Source of the DNA: Cupriavidus oxalaticus | Lineage (GTDB): Bacteria > Pseudomonadota > Gammaproteobacteria > Burkholderiales > Burkholderiaceae | Assembly: GCF_004768545.1 (NCBI RefSeq) | Contig: NZ_CP038640.1 | Span: 1-64,000 of the forward strand | DNA length: 64,000 bases | Direction: 5' to 3' | In this document: one piece after another, positions 52,292 through 61,574 of the stretch | Layout of the letters: each line of letters opens with the position of its first letter | Numbering within the stretch: the stretch's first letter is position 1 | Notes under the pieces: model-generated | The model's database searches: none | What the model was told of the DNA's origin: nothing | What the model saw: only the letters and a program-made list of their open reading frames with translations | Made by a program: the position numbers and the translations under genes

Positions 52292-55200
52292 TTATCCGAT
52301 GCGAGCGGCCCGCCGTGGGCGCTGCTCGATCTGCTGTTGCTTTTTCTCGACGTGCTTCTGCTCCTGGTGCTGCTGCTCGTCGCGCTGCACCTGGCTGATG
52401 GCCGCGCCGATCTGCCGCTTCACGCCCTCGATGCCCAGCTCGCTCTTGTGCGCCAAGTCGTTGAAGTCGGTGTGCTGCTTCATCGTGGACAGCGCCGCGA
52501 TCTGCGCGCCGCTCAACATCGACGCCTTGAGCTTGGCCGCCTCGTCGCCGGCCAGCTCGACCTTGCCGGCGGCGGCGTCGGCAAGGCGCTGCTCGGCGCG
52601 CAGGTGGGTCTTGAAGCTGTCGGGCGTGATGGCGGGCAAGTCGCGCGGGTAGGTGTTCTCGGCCGGCGCGAAGATCGGGAAGATCGCCTTGCCGCCCACG
52701 GCCTGGGCGGCCGCCTCGGCCTTCTCCCGGCCGGGGTTGTTGCCGTGGGTCATGACCAGGTGCCGGTCGTCGTCGCCGGCGATGATGATCGGCTTGTCCG
52801 GGAACTTGGCGTGCAGCGCCTTCGCCACGGCCTCAAGGTTGCCGCTGTCGAAGGCGGCGACCGTGGCGTGGCCCACGGCCTCGGCCACCTGGGCCGCCGT
52901 GGCGTAGCCCTCCGAGATCACCAGCGCCGGCGCGGCCGCCAGGGCGTCCATGCCGCCGACCGGGTGGAAGCATCCTTCCTTCTTCGAGTCCTTGGCGAAC
53001 CGCTTAGTGCCGTCCTCCTGGATGTATTGCATCGTCCATTGCTTGCCCTCTGCGTCGAAGGCCGGGATGTAGGTCTTCTGGCCTTCGCGGTCGGTCATCA
53101 CGCCGGCCTGCGCCTGGATGCCTTTGGCTTGCAGGTAGGGCGTCGGCTGCTCGATGGGCACGAGGTCGGCCATCTGCCGACCGACGCGCTGCGCGGTGGC
53201 CTCCTGGGCCTTGTCCTGCTCGACGGCTCGCTGTGCCAGCTTCTCGGCCGCCTCGGCCTGGAGCTTGGCCTTCTCCTGGTCGCTCAAGGCGTAGCCCTTG
53301 CTCTTCCAGGTAATGTCCGTGCCGGTCTTGTTGTTGATGATCCGCCCGGCCGGGTGCCCGTCCAGGTGGCCCACGTAGAAGCCATCGAGCGCGCCCTTCT
53401 TGCCGCCCTCGACCGGCACGCGGTGCCGCTTGCCATCCATGATCGGGTGATCGCCCTGGGCGTTGCTGCCGGTGAACAGGCCGGCGCTGCGCATGGCCTC
53501 GGCGAACTCTTCCCTTGGCGTCATCGCTGGCCCTTGCTGGGCCTGCACGTTCTCGGGCTTCCAGCGTTCGAGCTTCGCCGCGTCGGCGCGCGGGCCGACA
53601 TACCAGGACTTCGCGGCCTTGTCCCAAAGCGCGCCGGCGGCCTTGGCCGCGTTGCGCTGCTCGTAGGGCACGGCCAGGTACTGGCGGGCCTGCTGGGCCT
53701 GCTGCGCGGGCTTCTGCGCCTCGCCCTGGGCTTCGGGTGCCGGCTGGGCCGAACGCGGCTCTACGGCCGCTGTAGCGGCTCCCTGCGCCCATTTGGCGAA
53801 GGGAGCGGCATCGGTGCCCGGCGGCACGTACCAGGACTGTTGCTGCCGATCCCAACGCGCCCCGAGGCTCTTGGCCTCGTCCTTCTCCTTGTACGGCACG
53901 TTGATGTACTGCCGTTCGGGCTTCTCGGCCTGCGGCTGCGCCTGCTGCCGCTCGCGTTCCTGGCGCTCCAGCTCGGCCGCGCGGCGCTGCGCGTCGCTGT
54001 CGTTGAGCATGGCCGACGCCTCGGCGGTCTTGCGTGCCTCTTTAGCGGCTGAAATGTCCTCTTCGGTCGCGTTGGGGTCGCGCCGTACACGCTCTTCCTG
54101 CACGCGGGCCAGCTTGGCGGCGCGCTCGTGCTGGTTGTCGGTGCCCAGCGCATCGACCAGGTGCAGGCGCTCGGTCAGAGCCTCGGCCTGGCCCTCGGTG
54201 CGGGTGCCGGCGACGAAGGCAAAGGCGTCCTCGCCGAACTGCGCATCGGCCTTGCGCGCGTAGACCTGGAACGCCTGCGGCTCGATGCCGGCCTGGGCGG
54301 CATCGACGGTCTGGCCGTCCTGCTCGGCCACGCCGACGATGCGCAGCTCTCCGCTCCAGTCGGGCGGCAGCTCAACGCCAAGGTGTTGACGGGTCGCGTC
54401 GGCGAACGCCTGGCCGTCGATCTCGCCGGCGGCGAGCTGCCGGCGCGCGGCGGCGGCCTGCTCGATGCCCTGCACCGCGTCGGCAGGATGGGCGGCCAGC
54501 AGGGCGGCCGCCTGGTCGTTGGTCGGTGGGGTCATGTTCGCCTCCTGGTCTGCGACGGCCGCTTGCTGCTGGGTCAGCGCCGGCAGGGCCATCAACTGGT
54601 CGGGCGCGTAGTTGTTCAGCTCGTCCAGGCTGCGAACCTGGTGGGGTTCACCGTCCTGGTCGTGGAACGCAAAGATGCGCTGGCCGTCGCTCCACCTGGC
54701 TTCGGCGTCGATGCTCGACACGATCTGTTCGCCGTGCTGCTGGAGCTGCTGCGCGAGGTGGAGCTGTTCGGCCATGTTGGCGAACTCTTGCGCCAAGCCC
54801 TTGCGCTCCAGGTAGGCGTTGTCGGTGTCGGTGTGGCTCGGGTCGATGCCGAACACCGGCGACAGCCGGTCATGCGCGACCGCGTAGAACTGCTCGGGAT
54901 CGGTGCCGGTGATGCTGCCCACGGTTTCGAGGCCACGGCTGCGCAAGGCGTCTTCCAGGGTGTCGCCCTGGAATGCCTGGTAGTGGCTGAAAGACACGTC
55001 CGGGTTGTCCAGGACTTCGGCAATGTCCACGGCCAGGGCCTGGGCCACGGCTTCGTCCTGGGCCTGGCTCTGCTGCTGGTCTTGCTCCTGAACCTGCTTC
55101 TGCTCGAAGGCCAGCACGTAGTCGTGAATCTTCTCGGCATCGGCGGCCGCGCGGAACACCTCCAGCGGCTCGTCTTGCAGCGCCTTGATCCACGAACCCA

Positions 55201-56638
55201 CATAGGCGGCGTGCTGGCCCGGATCGTGGCCGATGCCCAGCTCGTCGCCGACGATCATGGAAGCGATTTCGGCGCGCAGCTCTTCCTTGGCGTACCCCTC
55301 GCTCCCGAACGGGTGCGCCAGGTCGCGGTCAAGGCGCGAAGCGTGGCCCGTCCAGTGGCCCAGCTCGTGCAGCGCGGTCGCGTAGTAGCGGTCGGAGCTG
55401 GGGAACTGGCCGCGCTCCGGCAGGGTGATGCTGTCGGTCGAAGGGCGGTAGAACGCCCGATCACCGGCGGCGTGGGTGATCGTCGCGCCCGAGGCTTTCA
55501 GGATGTGCTCGGCGCGCTCGACGGCGTTCCAAGTCTGTTCCTTCTTCGGCTGGAGCGGCGGCAGGCCGTCGATCTGCTCGCCGTTGAACACGGTCGCAAA
55601 GAACACGCGCGGCCGCTCCAGCATGACGGTTTCCTTGACCGGCTGGCCCTTCGCATCGAGGACGGGCCGGCCGCTGTCGTCCAGCTTGTCTTGCTCTTCG
55701 CTGAACTTCCAGTATTGAACCGGCGTGCCTTTCTCGCCCTTGCGAACCTGCGCGCCCACGGCGGCGGCCTGCTTGTAGGTCATCCAGCGCGCATCGCTGC
55801 GGCCCTGGGCCATCAGGTGGATGGCGTTGATCCCTTTGTACCGCTTGCCGGTGGTCGGGTTCATCGGCAGGTAGGCGTTGGGTTCGCCCGGCTCCCACGG
55901 CTTTTGCCACGGTGCGGTGCCGGCCTTGAGCTGCTCGATCAGCTTTTCGGCCACGACTTCGTGAAACGGCTTCTTCGGCTCCATGTTCTCGTCCCTTCGG
56001 AATAGCTCGTTGAACTGAGGGAAGTTCTGCTGTGTCCGGGAACGGTCGCGCAGGCCCTGGGCGACCATGCACACGATGTTGTGCAGGTCGTCGGCCTGCA
56101 TGGGCCGCACGCGGGCGATGCAGGTTTCCGTGAATGACTGTTGGCCGCGCTGCTGCACCTGGTCGGCGACCTGGTGCTGGCTCGGCTCGATGCCCTCGCA
56201 GTGCAGGGCAAACACTTCCTCGGCGCGCACGTCCAGGGACTGGCCGGCATAGCGCCGGTTCACGTCATCCCATAGCGGCTTGAGGGTGGGTTCGTTGCGG
56301 GCGGCCGCCAGGCCGTCCAGCAAGGCGCGCTTCTCGCCCGGCGCGAAGGTGTTGGCCCCGTAGTGGCCTAGCACCTCGTGCCGCAGCGTCATCAGTAGGT
56401 CGCCGGCGCTCTCGACGTTCTGCAAGGGCACGTCCACGCGGCCACGGTAGGCGCGGCCGGCGTGCAGCGTCTCCTTGGGCACGTAGCCGCCCTTCATGTC
56501 GGCCGGCACCTCGGCCGCTCGCGGCCCGTACAGCTCGGCCGCGTCCTCGCGGAACTTGTAGGCCAGCTCCAGCGCGCCGGGGTAGTCGCGGACGAAAGCC
56601 CGCGTCACCCCTTGCGCCTCGGCTTTCGTGATCGGCAT
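52292..56638 (-). CDS. traC: DNA primase TraC
   Basis: 1448 aa, the length of the IncP-1beta primase. The N-terminal ~220 residues are followed by an ArdC-like antirestriction/ssDNA-binding domain (EKLIEQLKAGTAPWQKPWEP, NAIHLMAQGRSDARWMTYKQ) with a zincin-like HELGHW metal site. Two DUF5710-type repeats follow (SLGARWDRQQQSWYVPPG; AAGALWDKAAKSWYVGPR). The C-terminal Toprim primase core has SEGYATAAQVAEA and IIIAGDDD. An internal start at 55983 (MEPKKPFHEV) could give a shorter form. It primes the transferred strand in the recipient. A near-KorB site (TTTAGCGGCTGAA, 54041) lies inside. Confidence 0.96.
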   Translation of the reverse strand: MPITKAEAQGVTRAFVRDYPGALELAYKFREDAAELYGPRAAEVPADMKGGYVPKETLHAGRAYRGRVDVPLQNVESAGDLLMTLRHEVLGHYGANTFAPGEKRALLDGLAAARNEPTLKPLWDDVNRRYAGQSLDVRAEEVFALHCEGIEPSQHQVADQVQQRGQQSFTETCIARVRPMQADDLHNIVCMVAQGLRDRSRTQQNFPQFNELFRRDENMEPKKPFHEVVAEKLIEQLKAGTAPWQKPWEPGEPNAYLPMNPTTGKRYKGINAIHLMAQGRSDARWMTYKQAAAVGAQVRKGEKGTPVQYWKFSEEQDKLDDSGRPVLDAKGQPVKETVMLERPRVFFATVFNGEQIDGLPPLQPKKEQTWNAVERAEHILKASGATITHAAGDRAFYRPSTDSITLPERGQFPSSDRYYATALHELGHWTGHASRLDRDLAHPFGSEGYAKEELRAEIASMIVGDELGIGHDPGQHAAYVGSWIKALQDEPLEVFRAAADAEKIHDYVLAFEQKQVQEQDQQQSQAQDEAVAQALAVDIAEVLDNPDVSFSHYQAFQGDTLEDALRSRGLETVGSITGTDPEQFYAVAHDRLSPVFGIDPSHTDTDNAYLERKGLAQEFANMAEQLHLAQQLQQHGEQIVSSIDAEARWSDGQRIFAFHDQDGEPHQVRSLDELNNYAPDQLMALPALTQQQAAVADQEANMTPPTNDQAAALLAAHPADAVQGIEQAAAARRQLAAGEIDGQAFADATRQHLGVELPPDWSGELRIVGVAEQDGQTVDAAQAGIEPQAFQVYARKADAQFGEDAFAFVAGTRTEGQAEALTERLHLVDALGTDNQHERAAKLARVQEERVRRDPNATEEDISAAKEARKTAEASAMLNDSDAQRRAAELERQERERQQAQPQAEKPERQYINVPYKEKDEAKSLGARWDRQQQSWYVPPGTDAAPFAKWAQGAATAAVEPRSAQPAPEAQGEAQKPAQQAQQARQYLAVPYEQRNAAKAAGALWDKAAKSWYVGPRADAAKLERWKPENVQAQQGPAMTPREEFAEAMRSAGLFTGSNAQGDHPIMDGKRHRVPVEGGKKGALDGFYVGHLDGHPAGRIINNKTGTDITWKSKGYALSDQEKAKLQAEAAEKLAQRAVEQDKAQEATAQRVGRQMADLVPIEQPTPYLQAKGIQAQAGVMTDREGQKTYIPAFDAEGKQWTMQYIQEDGTKRFAKDSKKEGCFHPVGGMDALAAAPALVISEGYATAAQVAEAVGHATVAAFDSGNLEAVAKALHAKFPDKPIIIAGDDDRHLVMTHGNNPGREKAEAAAQAVGGKAIFPIFAPAENTYPRDLPAITPDSFKTHLRAEQRLADAAAGKVELAGDEAAKLKASMLSGAQIAALSTMKQHTDFNDLAHKSELGIEGVKRQIGAAISQVQRDEQQHQEQKHVEKKQQQIEQRPRRAARIG

Positions 56639-56641
56639 GGG

Positions 56642-57031
56642 TCAGCCCTCCGACGCCTTGCGCGCGGCGGCCTGGGCAACCGTCTCGCCGGGCCGCAGGT
56701 CGTACAGCTCGCGGGCGTTCGTGGTGGTGATGAACGGCGGGATGTCGGCGCTCGGGCCTTCGTCGTCCAGGAATGCCGGCTCCAGCGCGCCATCGACTTC
56801 CACCAGGTCGTCGCCGCTCGCGGCGGCGTCCTGCTCGGACAGCGCGTCCTCCACGAACGCGCCCACGCGCTCGGCTTCGTCGGGGTCGAACTCGACCTGG
56901 AAGCCGGGCGTCAGCGCGTCGGCCATCTTCTCGCGCACGGCCTCGCGGCCGGCGGCGTCGTCGTCAACCGGCGGCAGGACGGCCAGCGGCTCGTCGTGGG
57001 CGGCGGTGTTGGTGGTGGTTTGCTCGTTCAT
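56642..57031 (-). CDS. traD: Transfer-region protein TraD
   Basis: 129 aa small acidic protein between traE and traC, with no membrane segment or recognisable domain; a weak heptad pattern ([20 protein letters not shown]) is seen. Identified by position and length as IncP TraD, for which no essential function is known. Confidence 0.85.
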   Translation of the reverse strand: MNEQTTTNTAAHDEPLAVLPPVDDDAAGREAVREKMADALTPGFQVEFDPDEAERVGAFVEDALSEQDAAASGDDLVEVDGALEPAFLDDEGPSADIPPFITTTNARELYDLRPGETVAQAAARKASEG

Positions 57032-57052
57032 GGTCGATCTCCTTCGCTGTGG

Positions 57053-59116
57053 TCATTCGGATGCCGGGCCGTTGCGGCCCTTGCTGTAGTCGGGCCGACC
57101 CTTGAGGTCGGGGTAGGTCTGCTTGCATGTGGGGAAGTTGCTGCAACCCCACCAGAATTGCCCCTTCTTCTTGCTCGGCCGGCGCGACAAGCCGCTGCCG
57201 CAGGCCATGCACTTGTGAAGGGATGACACCGGCGCGGCTTCCTTGCCGCCGGCGATGGTCACGGCTCCGCTGTTGGCCTTCGCCACCTGGTCGCGGATGA
57301 ACGTCTCTTGCTTCGTGATGAAGGCGTCCAGGGCGGCCGTGCCCTGCTCGACGCCTTTCAGCATCCGCTCGTAGAGCGCGGTCAGCACCGGGCTTTTCAC
57401 AACCTCGGGCAGCGCGTCGATGACGCTGCGGCCGAGGGTCGTGCTGATGATCTGCTTGCCTTTGACGGCCAGGAACTCGCGCCGCTTCAACTCGGAAATG
57501 ATCGACGCACGGGTGGCCGACGTGCCGATGCCGTCGCCCTCGCGCAGCATCTTCTTGTGCTCGGCATCGCTGACGAACTTGTGGATGTTCTCCATCGCGC
57601 GGATCAGCGTGCCCTCGGTAAAGCGCGCTGGCGGCTTCGTCTTGGCGTCCTTGCGGGTGGCGTCCGTGCAGGTCACGGCGTCGCCCTGGGCCATCGACGG
57701 CAGGGCCTGCGTGCCGCTGTCGTCGTCCTCGTCCTTCTCGCCTTCCTCGTCGGCCTGGCTGTACACGTCACGCCAGCCGTTGCGCGTGACTACCTTGCCG
57801 CTCGCGGCGAAGTTCTCGCCCGCGATCTCGACGCCCACGGTGGTCTGCATGTACTCGTGCAGCGGGTAGAACTGCGCCAGGTAGGCGCGCACGATCAGGT
57901 CGTAGATGTTGCGCTCGCGCTCGCTGAGGGCGGCCTTGCTGCCCTTCTGCATGGTCGGCACGATGCCGTGGTGCGCGGTGATCTTCGAGTCGTCCCACGT
58001 CTTGGACTTGATACGCGGATCGGCACCATCGACCAGGCCGGCCAGTTCGGGGTTGACGTGCTTGATCGCCTCCAGCACGCGCGGCGCGTCGGCGTGCTGC
58101 GACTCCGGCAGGTAGGCGCAGTCGGTGCGCGGGTACGAGGTCAGCTTGTGCGTCTCGTAGAGCGCCTGGCAGGTGTTCAGCACGTCCTCGGCGCTGTAGC
58201 CGAACTTGGCCGAGGCCAGTGCCGTAATGTCGGACAGGGCGAAGGCCAGCGGCTGGTTCTGCTTCTTGGCCTCCTGTTTGTACGCGGCGATGGTGCCCGG
58301 CTGGCCCTTGACGGCGGCCACCAGGGCGTCGGCGACGGCGGTATCGACAAGGCGGCCTTCGCTGTCCAGACCGGCTTGATCCTCCTTCGCCTTCCATGCG
58401 GCGGCGAAGCTGCCGCCGGCGTGCTGCACCACCGCCCGGATGGTGTGGTACGGCACGGCCTTGAATGCCTCGATCTCGCGGTCGCGGGCGACCACGAGGG
58501 CCAGCGTCGGCGTCTGCACGCGGCCCACGGTCAGCAGGGCGCGCGAGCCGCCGCGCTGCGCGCGCAGCGTGTACGCGCGGCTGAGGTTCATGCCGATCAG
58601 CCAGTCGGCGCGCTGCCGCCCGCGTGCAGCGTCGGCCCAGCCTGCATAGGTGGTGTTCTCCTTCAACGCGGCCAGGCCGCGCTTGACGGAAACGGAGTCC
58701 TGCGCGCTCACCCAAAAGCGGCGCACCGGCTTGCTGTTGCGGAAGTGCTCCAGCACTTCGTCAACCAGCAACTGGCCTTCGCGGTCGGGGTCGCCGGCGT
58801 TGACGATCTCCTTGGCCTCCTTGAGCAGCTTGCCGATCACGGCGAGCTGCTTCTTCGCGTCGTCCTTGGGCTTGAGAATCCAGCTCTCGGGGATGATGGG
58901 CAGCTCATCGACGCGCCAGACCTTCTTGCCGGACTGGCCGCGCGGCACGTCATCGGGCGTGTACTCGTCGGGGTCGGCCTGTTCGAGCATGTGCCCGAAG
59001 CACCAGGTCACTTTGTCGGTGCCGCACTCGATGAAGCCGTCGCCCTTGCCGGTCGCGCCCAGCTCGCCGGCGATGGCCTTGGCGACGGACGGCTTTTCTG
59101 CGATGAAAAGGCGCAT
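57053..59116 (-). CDS. traE: DNA topoisomerase III TraE
   Basis: 687 aa type IA topoisomerase. Toprim domain at the N-terminus (MRLFIAEKPSVAKAIAGELG with DPDREGQLLVDE), active-site Tyr in KLTSYPRTDCAYLPES near residue 335, and a C-terminal zinc-ribbon (CMACGSGLSRRPSK..WGCSNFPTCKQ). It relaxes DNA during transfer or replication; dispensable for RP4 transfer as I recall. Complete. Confidence 0.95.
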   Translation of the reverse strand: MRLFIAEKPSVAKAIAGELGATGKGDGFIECGTDKVTWCFGHMLEQADPDEYTPDDVPRGQSGKKVWRVDELPIIPESWILKPKDDAKKQLAVIGKLLKEAKEIVNAGDPDREGQLLVDEVLEHFRNSKPVRRFWVSAQDSVSVKRGLAALKENTTYAGWADAARGRQRADWLIGMNLSRAYTLRAQRGGSRALLTVGRVQTPTLALVVARDREIEAFKAVPYHTIRAVVQHAGGSFAAAWKAKEDQAGLDSEGRLVDTAVADALVAAVKGQPGTIAAYKQEAKKQNQPLAFALSDITALASAKFGYSAEDVLNTCQALYETHKLTSYPRTDCAYLPESQHADAPRVLEAIKHVNPELAGLVDGADPRIKSKTWDDSKITAHHGIVPTMQKGSKAALSERERNIYDLIVRAYLAQFYPLHEYMQTTVGVEIAGENFAASGKVVTRNGWRDVYSQADEEGEKDEDDDSGTQALPSMAQGDAVTCTDATRKDAKTKPPARFTEGTLIRAMENIHKFVSDAEHKKMLREGDGIGTSATRASIISELKRREFLAVKGKQIISTTLGRSVIDALPEVVKSPVLTALYERMLKGVEQGTAALDAFITKQETFIRDQVAKANSGAVTIAGGKEAAPVSSLHKCMACGSGLSRRPSKKKGQFWWGCSNFPTCKQTYPDLKGRPDYSKGRNGPASE

Positions 59117-59127
59117 GGTGTGTCTCC

Positions 59128-59664
59128 CTACCAGGTGATGACCGGACGGATCACGGTCTTGATTTGCGAACGATTGATCGGGCCGAAGTAGCGGCCGTCG
59201 AAGGATGTGGCGCTCACGTCCGACATAAGCAGCACCTCGGAATTGCCGAGCGTGTAGCTGTTGGACTGATAGCGCGGCAGCGGCCGACCGGCCTTGTCGG
59301 CCTTGATCGGCGCGCTGAGGGGCAGCAGCTCGCCGTTGACGCGCACGCCGTCATCGGCGACGGCGACGGCATCGTCTTTAGCGGCTAAAACGCGCTTCAT
59401 CATGTAGCCGTAGCCGCCCTGGCAGAAGCCGGCCCCGATGTAGCCCCTCTCCTTGGCGTCATCGAACACGCCGAGCTGCGGCGGGCAGAAGAGGACGTAG
59501 GCCCCCTTCTCCACCGGCGCGCTGCTCGTCCAGTACAGGCCGACCGGAATGCTCTTGGTGGTGTTCACGCGGGCACCGGCGGCATAGCCGCCGGCGGCCA
59601 GCAGCAGGGCGGCCACGCCCGCGATGACGACGCCTGCCGCGATGCGTTTCAGGATGCGGCTCAT
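59128..59664 (-). CDS. traF: Pilin-maturation peptidase TraF
   Basis: 178 aa membrane protease of the signal-peptidase-I fold. N-terminal anchor (VVIAGVAALLLAAGGYAAGA); catalytic Ser in TTKSIPVGLYW (about residue 37) and general-base Lys in YMMKRVLAAKDD (about 89). It cleaves the TrbC C-terminal extension and catalyses cyclisation. Start overlaps the traG stop. A perfect KorB operator lies inside at 59377. Confidence 0.95.
   Translation of the reverse strand: MSRILKRIAAGVVIAGVAALLLAAGGYAAGARVNTTKSIPVGLYWTSSAPVEKGAYVLFCPPQLGVFDDAKERGYIGAGFCQGGYGYMMKRVLAAKDDAVAVADDGVRVNGELLPLSAPIKADKAGRPLPRYQSNSYTLGNSEVLLMSDVSATSFDGRYFGPINRSQIKTVIRPVITW
59377..59389. promoter_or_regulatory. KorB operator (OB) inside traF
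   Basis: Perfect TTTAGCGGCTAAA within the traF coding sequence, near codon 93. Confidence 0.92.
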
Positions 59665-61574
59665 ATCGTGATGCCCTCCCCTTCCGTCTCGGCCTGTGCG
59701 ACGGCGCGCAGGCGGTCGCTGACCTTGGGCGCAGGGATCGCGGCGCGTGCCGAGAACACTGGGTCTTTGAAGTACAGGGGTTGCTTGCCGTAGATCGCCG
59801 GGTAGCCCGCGACGTAGATCACCATGTCGCCGGCTTCTTCGATCTCGCCCTGGGCGTTCTTCTTTGGCCCCGGCATGCGCAGGCATTCGTCGGGCGTCAG
59901 CAAGGGCCGCTGCACTTCCTGGTAAGTGCGCGACACCTGGCCCAGCATCGCCGCCGTGCGGCGGCCGCTGGTCGTGATCTGCTCCTTCACCACGGTGGTC
60001 TGCCCGGTGAGGCGGGACAGGTGTTCGGCCGTCTCGACGCGGTTGGGCGGGTAGGCGTTCTGCACGTGGCAGTTCGACGTGATGCTTTCGTCGTGGCCGT
60101 AGCCCGTCTCGCGGCTCTTGAGCTGGTTAATGTCCTGGCAGATGAGGTAGCACTTGATGCCGTAGCCGGCCACGAAGGCCAGCGACTCTTGCATGATCTC
60201 CAGCTTCCCGAGGCTCGGGAACTCGTCCAGCATCATCAAGAGCCGGTGCTTGTAGTGCGCCACCGGCCGGCCGCCCTCGAAGTCCATCTTGTCGGCCAGC
60301 AGGCGCACGATCATGTTCACCATGACGCGCACCAGCGGCCGCAGGCGGGCCTTATCGTTGGGCTGGGTGACAATGTAGAGGCTTACCGGGTCGTCCTCGT
60401 GCATCAACTGCTTGATGCGGAAGTCCGACCGGCTGACGTTGCGGGCCACCACGGGGTCGCGGTACAGGGCCAGGTACGACTTGGCCGTGGACAGCACCGA
60501 TCCGGCTTCTTCCTCGGGCCGATCCATCATGTCGCGGGCCGCCGAGCCGATGGCGTGATGGTTCTGGCCGTCTACGTGCCCGTAGGTCGCCATTTCCATC
60601 CAAAGCTCGCCAATGTCCCGGTTCGGGTCGGCCAGCATCGCATCGACGGACGGCAGCGTGGCGGTGCCGCCATCGTCCTTGGCCTTGTACAGCGCGTGCA
60701 GGATCACGCCGACCAGGAGCGCGAAGGCGGTCTTCTGCCAGTGCGAGTCCAGGCCCTTGCCGTCCGGGTCAACGATCAGCGTGGCAAGGTTCTGCACGTC
60801 ACCCACCTCGTATTCGGTGCCGAGGCGGATTTCGTCCAGCGGATTCCAGCAGACGCCGCCCGAGGTGCTGGCCGGCTCGAAGCGCAGCACCTTGTTCTTG
60901 GCGTGCTTCTGCCGCCAGCCGGCGGTCAAGGCCCACAACTCGCCCTTCAAGTCGGTGATGACGCTGCTCGCGCCCCACGACAGCAGCGTGGGCACCACCA
61001 GGCCGACGCCCTTGCCCGAGCGCGTGGGCGCGTAGGTCAGCACGTGCTCGGGGCCGCTGTGCCGCAGGTAGAAGAAATTGCCGTCCTTGTCCTGCCAGCC
61101 GCCCACGTACACGCCGGTAGCCGTGGGTGCGGCCTTGCCGGTGACGATCTCCAGGACGTTGCGCTCGCGTGGCAGCAGGCCGGCCGCCTGAATGTCCTTC
61201 TTCTCGGCCCAGCGGGCCGAGCCGTGCAGGTACTCGTTCGCCTTCGAGCTGTTGGACGTGACGACCTTCGCCACGGCCACGCCCAGCAGGCCCACGGTCG
61301 AAACCAGCATCCCCATGCTGCCGGCCTTCATGATCTCGTCCGGGTACTGGCTGTACCACTTGTACGTCCAGTGCAGGATCGACCAGGGCGCGTACACGTG
61401 GCCCACGTTGGGGCCGAGGGTCGCGTGATAGGCGAACGTGTGGGCGAAGAACTGCGTCGCGGCCTGGAGGCCGCCGACCATCGAGGCCGCGCCCAGCACC
61501 GGCAGCAGCTTGCTCGGCTTCGGTTTGGCGGTTCGGACTTGCGGCCCTACCGCGTTGTTCATCTTGATCTTCAT
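59661..61574 (-). CDS. traG: Coupling protein TraG (VirD4)
   Basis: 637 aa. Two membrane segments within the first ~105 residues, then the T4CP ATPase: Walker A TYAPTRSGKGVGLVVPTLL near residue 183 and Walker B LLMMLDEFPSLGKLE near 445. It links the relaxosome (TraI) to the Trb secretion channel and pumps DNA. The start overlaps the traI stop by four bases. Putative TrbA operators lie 200 bp upstream inside traI. Confidence 0.97.
   Translation of the reverse strand: MKIKMNNAVGPQVRTAKPKPSKLLPVLGAASMVGGLQAATQFFAHTFAYHATLGPNVGHVYAPWSILHWTYKWYSQYPDEIMKAGSMGMLVSTVGLLGVAVAKVVTSNSSKANEYLHGSARWAEKKDIQAAGLLPRERNVLEIVTGKAAPTATGVYVGGWQDKDGNFFYLRHSGPEHVLTYAPTRSGKGVGLVVPTLLSWGASSVITDLKGELWALTAGWRQKHAKNKVLRFEPASTSGGVCWNPLDEIRLGTEYEVGDVQNLATLIVDPDGKGLDSHWQKTAFALLVGVILHALYKAKDDGGTATLPSVDAMLADPNRDIGELWMEMATYGHVDGQNHHAIGSAARDMMDRPEEEAGSVLSTAKSYLALYRDPVVARNVSRSDFRIKQLMHEDDPVSLYIVTQPNDKARLRPLVRVMVNMIVRLLADKMDFEGGRPVAHYKHRLLMMLDEFPSLGKLEIMQESLAFVAGYGIKCYLICQDINQLKSRETGYGHDESITSNCHVQNAYPPNRVETAEHLSRLTGQTTVVKEQITTSGRRTAAMLGQVSRTYQEVQRPLLTPDECLRMPGPKKNAQGEIEEAGDMVIYVAGYPAIYGKQPLYFKDPVFSARAAIPAPKVSDRLRAVAQAETEGEGITI

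Noticed and set aside
54041..54053. KorB operator inside traC
   Set aside because: TTTAGCGGCTGAA has one mismatch; it is mentioned under traC but not listed as a site because a single change in this core strongly lowers binding in known operators.
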